Part shown: positions 59,088-64,000 of the stretch, piece after piece | How positions within the stretch are numbered: the first letter of the stretch is position 1 | Layout: each line of letters starts with the position of its first letter | Source of the DNA: Persicitalea sp963716085 | GTDB taxonomy: Bacteria > Bacteroidota > Bacteroidia > Cytophagales > Spirosomataceae | Direction: 5' to 3' | DNA: 64,000 nucleotides | Assembly (NCBI GenBank): GCA_963716085.1 | Contig: OY970288.1 | Span: 4,960,001 to 5,024,000 of the forward strand | Translations under genes and position numbers: made by a program | The notes under the pieces: generated by a model | The model's database searches: none | Seen by the model: the letters and a program-made list of their open reading frames with translations, nothing else | What the model was told of the DNA's origin: nothing

Positions 59088-60647
59088 TTGAGTAACGAAT
59101 TAGTAATAAATTCTACTCAAAAGGGAGAACGTATTGCCCTTTTGCAGAATAAACGCCTTCTAGAATACCATATAGAAACGCCGGACAATAACTTTACCGT
59201 GGGGGATATTTACCTCGGAACGGTCAAGAAAATGGTTTCCGGTCTCAACGCCGCCTTCGTGGATGTGGGCTACGAGAAAGACGCCTTTCTTCATTACCTG
59301 GATCTCGGCTCCAACATTAACTCGCTCAACAAGTTCGCGAAGGACATCATCGCCAAGCGGCCCAATTCGGGTGACATCAGCAAATTCAAGCTGGAACCCG
59401 AGATAGAGAAACAGGGCAAGATCGACAAGACGCTGGAACGCAATCAGCCAATTCTGGTGCAGATCGTCAAAGAGCCTATTTCTACCAAAGGGCCGCGTCT
59501 GTCGTGCGATATTTCCATTGCGGGTCGGTACATTGTGCTGGTGCCGTTTTCCAACGGTGTCAACCTTTCCAAGAAAATCACCGATCGTCGCGAACGCACC
59601 CGTTTGCAGCGGCTCATTGCTTCTATAAAACCCAATAATTTTGGCGTGATCGTCCGTACCGTGGCTCAAGGCCACGATGTCGAGGAGCTGGATCACGACC
59701 TGCGCACTTGCGTAGAGAAATGGGAGACGGGCATGAAGCAGTTGCGCGATGCCAAGCCCCGCGACCTCATCATCGGTGAGATGAACCGTGCTTCTTCCAT
59801 TATCCGCGATATGCTCAACGAGTCGTTCGACAGCATTACGGTGGACTCGCAGGATGTGTACGAAGAAACCAAGCATTACCTGCACACCATTGCCCCGGAG
59901 AAGGAGAATATCCTGAAACTCCACAATGGCAAGAATAAGATATTTGAGCAATTTGGCCTGGAAAAGCAGATCAAGTCGCTCTTTGGTCGGTCGGTCAGTT
60001 TACCGGGCGGTGGGTACCTCATCATCGAACATACCGAGGCGCTGCACGTGGTCGACGTCAACAGCGGAAACAAATCGAATAGCCAGGAAGATCAGGAGGC
60101 CACGGCGCTGAGCGTGAACGCCGAGGCGGCCAAGGAAATCGCCCGGCAATTACGTCTGCGCGATATGGGGGGCATCATCGTCGTCGACTTCATCGACATG
60201 AAGAAGGCTGACAACAAGAAGCGCATTTACGAAATCATGCGCGAGGAAATGCGACCCGAGCGCTCGAAATATACCGTGCTGCCGCTCTCGAAATTCGGCC
60301 TGATGCAGATTACCCGGCAACGGGTGCGGCCCGAGATGAACATCGTGACCCGTGAGACTTGCCCCACTTGTGGGGGGACGGGTACCATCCAAGCCACGAT
60401 TCTGGTGACGGATGTGATCCAAAACAACCTCGACTACATCCTGACGAAGCAGAACGAAACGGGGATCAGCATTTCACTGCACCCTTTCCTGCACGCTTAT
60501 TTTACCCGAGGCTTCGTTACGCCGCAGATAAAGTGGTTGTTTGAGTATAAAACCTGGGTGAATTTGATCAAGGATTCCTCATTGGGCATCACTGAATTTT
60601 CTTTCCATAATAAGTTTGGAGAGGTGATTGAAGTGACTGCCAATTAA
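59088..60647 (+). CDS. rng: Ribonuclease G/E family
   Basis: A 519-residue endoribonuclease for rRNA and mRNA processing. An S1 RNA-binding domain occupies about residues 35-130 (GDIYLGTVKKMVSGLNAAFVDVGYEKDAFLH). The RNase E/G catalytic domain has VVDVNSGNK and IIVVDFIDMKK with the metal-binding Asp residues, and the zinc-link CPTCGGTG near residue 425. It is RNase G-sized, lacking the long RNase E scaffold tail. The start is a TTG; the N-terminus LSNELVINSTQKGER is the usual Bacteroidota form with TTG read as Met. The neighbours suggest a translation and RNA maintenance cluster. Confidence 0.94.
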   Translation: MSNELVINSTQKGERIALLQNKRLLEYHIETPDNNFTVGDIYLGTVKKMVSGLNAAFVDVGYEKDAFLHYLDLGSNINSLNKFAKDIIAKRPNSGDISKFKLEPEIEKQGKIDKTLERNQPILVQIVKEPISTKGPRLSCDISIAGRYIVLVPFSNGVNLSKKITDRRERTRLQRLIASIKPNNFGVIVRTVAQGHDVEELDHDLRTCVEKWETGMKQLRDAKPRDLIIGEMNRASSIIRDMLNESFDSITVDSQDVYEETKHYLHTIAPEKENILKLHNGKNKIFEQFGLEKQIKSLFGRSVSLPGGGYLIIEHTEALHVVDVNSGNKSNSQEDQEATALSVNAEAAKEIARQLRLRDMGGIIVVDFIDMKKADNKKRIYEIMREEMRPERSKYTVLPLSKFGLMQITRQRVRPEMNIVTRETCPTCGGTGTIQATILVTDVIQNNLDYILTKQNETGISISLHPFLHAYFTRGFVTPQIKWLFEYKTWVNLIKDSSLGITEFSFHNKFGEVIEVTAN

Positions 60648-60684
60648 TACGGCGTACTGGGGTACAGGGTAGTTAGTTCTTGAA

Positions 60685-60726
60685 ACCGAGTATCCAAAAC
60701 CCAGTACTTAGTACCCAGTACCCAGT
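60685..60726. repeat. Degenerate heptamer array, unit ACCCAGT
   Basis: Six phased 7-bp units: ACCGAGT, ATCCAAA, ACCCAGT, ACTTAGT and ACCCAGT twice. Looser units may continue left to about 60654. The array overlaps the last codons and the stop of the HMG-CoA lyase gene. Confidence 0.8.
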
Positions 60727-61568
60727 ACTATTTCCTTGAAATAAACAAGAGCTTCCCCCAGCGCCTTTTGGTCGATTGGGGGAAGCTCTTGTTTTTCGGC
60801 GGCGAATTCCAGCAACCGTTCGGTGGGCATATTGCCTACCAAGTCATCCTGCGCCATGGGGCAGCCGCCGTACCCTAGCAGTGCCCCGTCGAAGCGGCGA
60901 CAGCCCGCGTGGTAGGCAGCGGCCACTTTTTCTCGCCAAGCCATGGCTGTGGTATGAAAGTGTGCACTGAATTCCAGTTCGGGGCGGGCGACGATGAGTT
61001 CCTGAAAGACGGAGCTTATGTCGCTGGTTCGAGCGACGCCTACGGTATCGGATAGGGAGAAAATTTTCACCCCAAATTGGGCCAATTCTTCCACCCATTG
61101 TCCGGCTAATCCGGGACTCCAGGGATCTCCGTAAGGATTGCCAAATCCCATCGAGATATAGACCACTAATTGCTTACCGTGCGCTTCGCAAAGTTCCTGC
61201 ATCGCTTTTACGCGCGCTATTGACTCCTTTATTCCTGCGTTCGTATTCCGTCGTTGAAAGGTTTCGGAGATAGAAAATGGAAAACCCAGGTAGCTGATTT
61301 GCTTGAATTCGCAGGCTTGCTCCGCCCCGCGCCCGTTGGCGACGATGGCCAGAAGTTTGGTATTCGTTGTTTCCATATCCATTCCTTGTACCACTTCTGC
61401 CGTGTCGCTTACCTGCGGCATGGCCTTAGGCGACACAAAGCTGCCGAAGTCGAGGGTATCGAAGCCAACTTTCAGTAGCAGGTTGAGGTAATGAATTTTT
61501 TGCGCCGTGGGAATGAAGGGATCGTGGCCCTGCCAGGCGTCGCGGGGGCATTCGGTGAGTTTCAGCAT
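60708..61568 (-). CDS. Hydroxymethylglutaryl-CoA lyase
   Basis: A 286-residue HMGL-like TIM barrel that cleaves HMG-CoA to acetyl-CoA and acetoacetate, the last step of leucine catabolism. Visible motifs: LTECPRDAWQGHDPFIP at the N-terminus, DFGSFVSPKAMPQVSDT, SDTVGVARTSDI, the metal-binding HFHTT, and the signature-like GYGGCPMAQDDLVGNMPTE with the catalytic Cys. The protein ends VLGTGY, and these codons and the TAA lie within the 7-bp repeat array, so its tail is repeat-derived. Other leucine-pathway genes are not adjacent. Confidence 0.9.
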   Translation of the reverse strand: MLKLTECPRDAWQGHDPFIPTAQKIHYLNLLLKVGFDTLDFGSFVSPKAMPQVSDTAEVVQGMDMETTNTKLLAIVANGRGAEQACEFKQISYLGFPFSISETFQRRNTNAGIKESIARVKAMQELCEAHGKQLVVYISMGFGNPYGDPWSPGLAGQWVEELAQFGVKIFSLSDTVGVARTSDISSVFQELIVARPELEFSAHFHTTAMAWREKVAAAYHAGCRRFDGALLGYGGCPMAQDDLVGNMPTERLLEFAAEKQELPPIDQKALGEALVYFKEIVLGTGY

Positions 61569-61579
61569 AGGAACAAAAT

Positions 61580-62641
61580 TTACCGCAAAATTGGGCCTAG
61601 ATCCTCTTCATTTTCCTTTAACCACACCACAATCTCCTCCACAATTTGCTTGATACCGAGCTCCGGCTTCCAGCCCGTTAGCTGCGTCACCTTCGTGTTG
61701 TCCGTCACGTACAGCCGGATATCGGCGGTGCGGGTTTCGGCGACGGCCTTGATGGGGATGGTGCGGCCCGTTACTTCCTGACAGATTTTGGTGAGTTCCT
61801 GTAAGGATGCACTGCTTTCTAGTCCCCCGCCCGCATTGAGGATTTGGCCGTCGACTTTATCCAGATTATGCAGTTGCCAGTCGATGAGGCGGTAGAGGTC
61901 GGCGACGTGCAACATATCGCGGATTTGCTTTCCCGTGCCGCCGTAACCGAAGTAGCCGAGTTGCTGCTGGAAGTAGTGCTTAGCGATCCAAAGTACCATC
62001 ACACCCTGATCGACTTTGCCCATTTGCCACGGCCCGGTGATGACGCCGCAGCGGTTGATGACCGTTTTGAGATTATAAAACTCGTTGTATTCCTGAATCA
62101 ACAACTCGGACGCCAGCTTAGTGGTACCGTAGAGCGAACGCGGCCCGTCGAGTGGAAAGTTTTCGGCGATGCCTTTGGACGAGGCACCCGGCACGGGCTG
62201 CTCGTCGGCCAGAGCAAAGCGGGTTTCTTCCTCCACAAAATTCAAAGACTCTAGCGTCTTGATGGGATAGACGCGGCTAGTAGAAAGAAAAATAAAGGCC
62301 GCTTTGTGTTTCAGCGCGTAGTTTAGGCAGTTGACCGTGCCGAAGAGGTTGGTGTTGATAAGGTAGTCGGGCGTACCGTCCAGCCCGGCTAGTACCGAAG
62401 GCTCAGCGGAGGCCTCGATTACTACATCCACGGCGGGCAAGGCATCAAAATCCTCCTTGCTCCGAATATCGCCGTGTACGAACTCAACGCCCGCTTTTTT
62501 CAGGCGGCTGAGATTCAGCTCTGAACCCCGTCTTTTTAAATTATCCAAGGCAAAAAGTTGGTAGTCGGGGTAGTTGGTTTTCAGGGCAATGGCCAACGAG
62601 GAGCCAACGAATCCGGCTCCGCCGGTGATGAGAATTTTCAT
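61580..62641 (-). CDS. NAD-dependent nucleotide-sugar epimerase/dehydratase
   Basis: A 353-residue extended short-chain dehydrogenase. The NAD motif is ILITGGAGFVGSS. The active-site Tyr and Lys are in SLYGTTKLASELL (YxxxK), with the catalytic Ser/Thr upstream in FLSTSRVY. The fold and the ICQEVTGRTIPIKAVAE region resemble CDP-paratose 2-epimerase-type or UDP-glucose 4-epimerase-type enzymes. Substrate cannot be told by eye; no glycosyltransferase genes adjoin. It ends 11 bp before the HMG-CoA lyase start on the same strand, suggesting co-transcription. Confidence 0.85.
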   Translation of the reverse strand: MKILITGGAGFVGSSLAIALKTNYPDYQLFALDNLKRRGSELNLSRLKKAGVEFVHGDIRSKEDFDALPAVDVVIEASAEPSVLAGLDGTPDYLINTNLFGTVNCLNYALKHKAAFIFLSTSRVYPIKTLESLNFVEEETRFALADEQPVPGASSKGIAENFPLDGPRSLYGTTKLASELLIQEYNEFYNLKTVINRCGVITGPWQMGKVDQGVMVLWIAKHYFQQQLGYFGYGGTGKQIRDMLHVADLYRLIDWQLHNLDKVDGQILNAGGGLESSASLQELTKICQEVTGRTIPIKAVAETRTADIRLYVTDNTKVTQLTGWKPELGIKQIVEEIVVWLKENEEDLGPILR

Positions 62642-62782
62642 AAATAAGCGATGCGATAATTATTTTTTCAAATCCAAAGTTAAGGCATCTTTGGGACGCT
62701 TTACCCCCTTTTGGCGTTGGAATGCTGCCGGAACGATATTTTTAAGGCACTTATTTTTCCTTACCACCAAAACAAACCCTAC

Positions 62783-63748
62783 ATGAAGACCCTGAAAATA
62801 GGAGCAGACGATAAAATTCCCGCCATTGGGCTGGGTACCTGGAAATCCAAGGAAGGCGAACTGTATAAAGCCATCGTCGAAGCCGTCGAGATAGGTTACC
62901 GCCACTTTGACTGTGCCGCCATTTACGGTAACGAAGCCGAAGTTGGCCGGGCGATACGTCACGTCATTGACGAAGGCCGGGTAAAGCGCGAGCAGCTTTG
63001 GATCACCTCCAAGCTCTGGAATACGATGCACAAGCCCGAGGACGTACGCCCTGCCCTGCAAAAAACGCTGGATGACCTGCAACTCGATTACCTCGACCTT
63101 TACCTCATTCACTGGCCCGTCGCGATGAAGCCGAGCCTGGGCATCGGCTTTCCGAGTGGCGGTGACGACTTTCTCAGCTTGAAAGAAGTGCCGCTTTCTT
63201 CTACTTGGGCCGCTATGGAGGCCTGCGTGGATGCCGGGATGACAAAACACATCGGGGTATCTAATTTTAGCATCAAGAAAATCGACGATTTACTGCGCAC
63301 CGCCCGCATCAAGCCCGTCATGAATCAGGTAGAAATGCATCCGTTCTTACAGCAAGGCACTTTGGTGGATTACTGCCATAAGCATGGTATCCAGCTTACG
63401 GCCTATTCGCCGCTGGGTTCTAACGACCGCCCTGATCGACTGAAAAAGGACGATGATCCAAATCTCCAGGGTAACCCCACGATTCAACTGCTGATGAAGA
63501 AGCATGATGATAAATACAGTTGGGCACAACTTGCGCTGGCGTGGGCGGTTCAGCGCGACACGGTAGTCATTCCAAAATCAGTGAACGAGGATCGCCTGAA
63601 ACAAAATTTTGAAGCGGCCGATATCGAACTCGACGACGACGACATGGCTAAAATCACCATGTTGGATCGGCATTTTCGCTACATCAACGGTGATACCTGG
63701 GCGCAGAAGGGAACGGATTACACGCTGGAAAACCTCTGGGACGAGTAG
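62783..63748 (+). CDS. Aldo/keto reductase
   Basis: From the ATG at 62783 the protein has 321 residues. It is an NADPH-dependent (alpha/beta)8 reductase: the opening IPAIGLGTWKS, GYRHFDCAAIYGNEAEVG with the catalytic Asp and Tyr, LWITSKLWN with the Lys, LIHWPVAMKP with the His, and the late VVIPKSVNEDRLKQNF coenzyme-binding signature. It reduces aldehydes or keto-sugars; the substrate is unknown. The upstream in-frame extension overlaps non-coding sequence and was dropped. The stop is followed by a long hairpin. Confidence 0.92.
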   Translation: MKTLKIGADDKIPAIGLGTWKSKEGELYKAIVEAVEIGYRHFDCAAIYGNEAEVGRAIRHVIDEGRVKREQLWITSKLWNTMHKPEDVRPALQKTLDDLQLDYLDLYLIHWPVAMKPSLGIGFPSGGDDFLSLKEVPLSSTWAAMEACVDAGMTKHIGVSNFSIKKIDDLLRTARIKPVMNQVEMHPFLQQGTLVDYCHKHGIQLTAYSPLGSNDRPDRLKKDDDPNLQGNPTIQLLMKKHDDKYSWAQLALAWAVQRDTVVIPKSVNEDRLKQNFEAADIELDDDDMAKITMLDRHFRYINGDTWAQKGTDYTLENLWDE

Positions 63749-63753
63749 TGTGA

Positions 63754-63817
63754 TGTGGTACGGGCCGCTGGCCCGTTTTTCATAAGTTTCAAAAACGGGC
63801 CAGCGGCCCGTACCACA
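63754..63817. repeat. Long perfect inverted repeat between convergent genes
   Basis: Two exact 27-bp arms (63754-63780 and 63791-63817) enclose a 10-bp loop, CATAAGTTTC. The arms contain GGGCCGCTGGCCC and end in a T-run at the loop. It is a likely bidirectional terminator, though unusually long, and may be a REP-like or cruciform element. Confidence 0.85.
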
Positions 63818-63823
63818 CCATAT

Positions 63824-64000
63824 CTAATACACCCTTCTGAGCTTTACTTTCTCGGCGGAACGGATAATCAGAGGGACTTTTTCGATTTTTACCGAACTAC
63901 TATCCAGACCAAACCACCTGTCTTCCGAAGTAGTAAAATCCTTAATAAAGAAGTACGCTTTCATCACGACCTGCTCCAAAAAGGGCAGGTCGTTTTCGAA
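63824..64000 (-). CDS. Unrecognised protein, C-terminus only (cut by window edge)
   Basis: The last 58 codons of a gene reading on the minus strand, ending with TAG at 63826-63824. The visible segment includes EQVVMKAYFFIKDFTTSEDR, then WFGLDSSSVKIEKVP and the basic end VKLRRVY. No family is recognised. It converges on the aldo/keto reductase gene with the long hairpin between them. Confidence 0.5.
   Translation of the reverse strand, partial: FENDLPFLEQVVMKAYFFIKDFTTSEDRWFGLDSSSVKIEKVPLIIRSAEKVKLRRVY

Noticed and set aside
1..64000. tRNA, rRNA, riboswitch, prophage or transposase genes
   Set aside because: None could be recognised by eye. A tRNAscan and Rfam search would be needed to exclude short RNAs.

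Overview
The window looks like a chromosome segment of a Bacteroidota member of the order Cytophagales, most likely Spirosomataceae-like. The supports are a type IX secretion C-terminal sorting domain (30769-32670), a GldE homologue in the mutY-ssb-gldE order, promoters of the Bacteroidota form TAnnTTTG (some with TTG about 20 nt upstream), many small beta-barrel, DUF2911, DUF6600 and DUF1080 proteins, and a 29-residue Bacteroidota mS38/COX24-like protein. The species cannot be named from sequence alone. No tRNA, rRNA, transposase, integrase or CRISPR array was recognised.

Left end (1-7629): a conflict island. It holds a DUF433/DUF5615 pair cut by the window edge, a frameshifted MntA-type nucleotidyltransferase, and a complete retron on the minus strand. 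The retron comprises an msr-msd RNA with matching a1/a2 arms, a retron reverse transcriptase with a long unrecognised C-terminal extension, and two A+T-rich genes coding for receiver-like proteins. I do not recognise this retron-plus-receiver arrangement as a described retron type, and it is the strongest candidate for an undescribed system. An orphan DUF433 antitoxin-like gene and a RecD/Pif1-like helicase follow.

Middle (7630-44697): a WYL regulator, a large sortilin/BNR-propeller protein, a PIN toxin pair with a Uma2 protein, envelope proteins (TlpA-like, PD40 lipoprotein, barrel, DUF2911, DUF6600), a fused sugar oxidoreductase, an aquaglyceroporin, purB, a Tat-exported hydrolase, an AraC/TolB/TPR regulator and a glycine-rich T9SS cargo. 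A likely keto-sugar cluster follows, with two DUF1080 proteins and a propeller-cytochrome c dehydrogenase. Three more toxin-antitoxin loci come next. In one, a 16-bp tandem duplication has frameshifted higB and joined it in frame to higA. Another, vapBC, lies between a full M61 peptidase gene and a second copy of that gene's 3' end.

Right end (44708-64000): mainly housekeeping genes: zwf, a photolyase, a serine hydrolase, guaB, gldE-ssb-mutY, HU, a TPR protein, the mS38-like peptide, RNase G, HMG-CoA lyase, a nucleotide-sugar epimerase and an aldo/keto reductase.

A window-wide pattern not explained by genes: at least eight intergenic spacers contain degenerate tandem arrays with a strict 7-bp period, each with its own unit. 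Two further spacers carry an 8-bp ATTCnnnn array facing its own inverse. Two spacers carry palindromes with GTAGAGAC ends.
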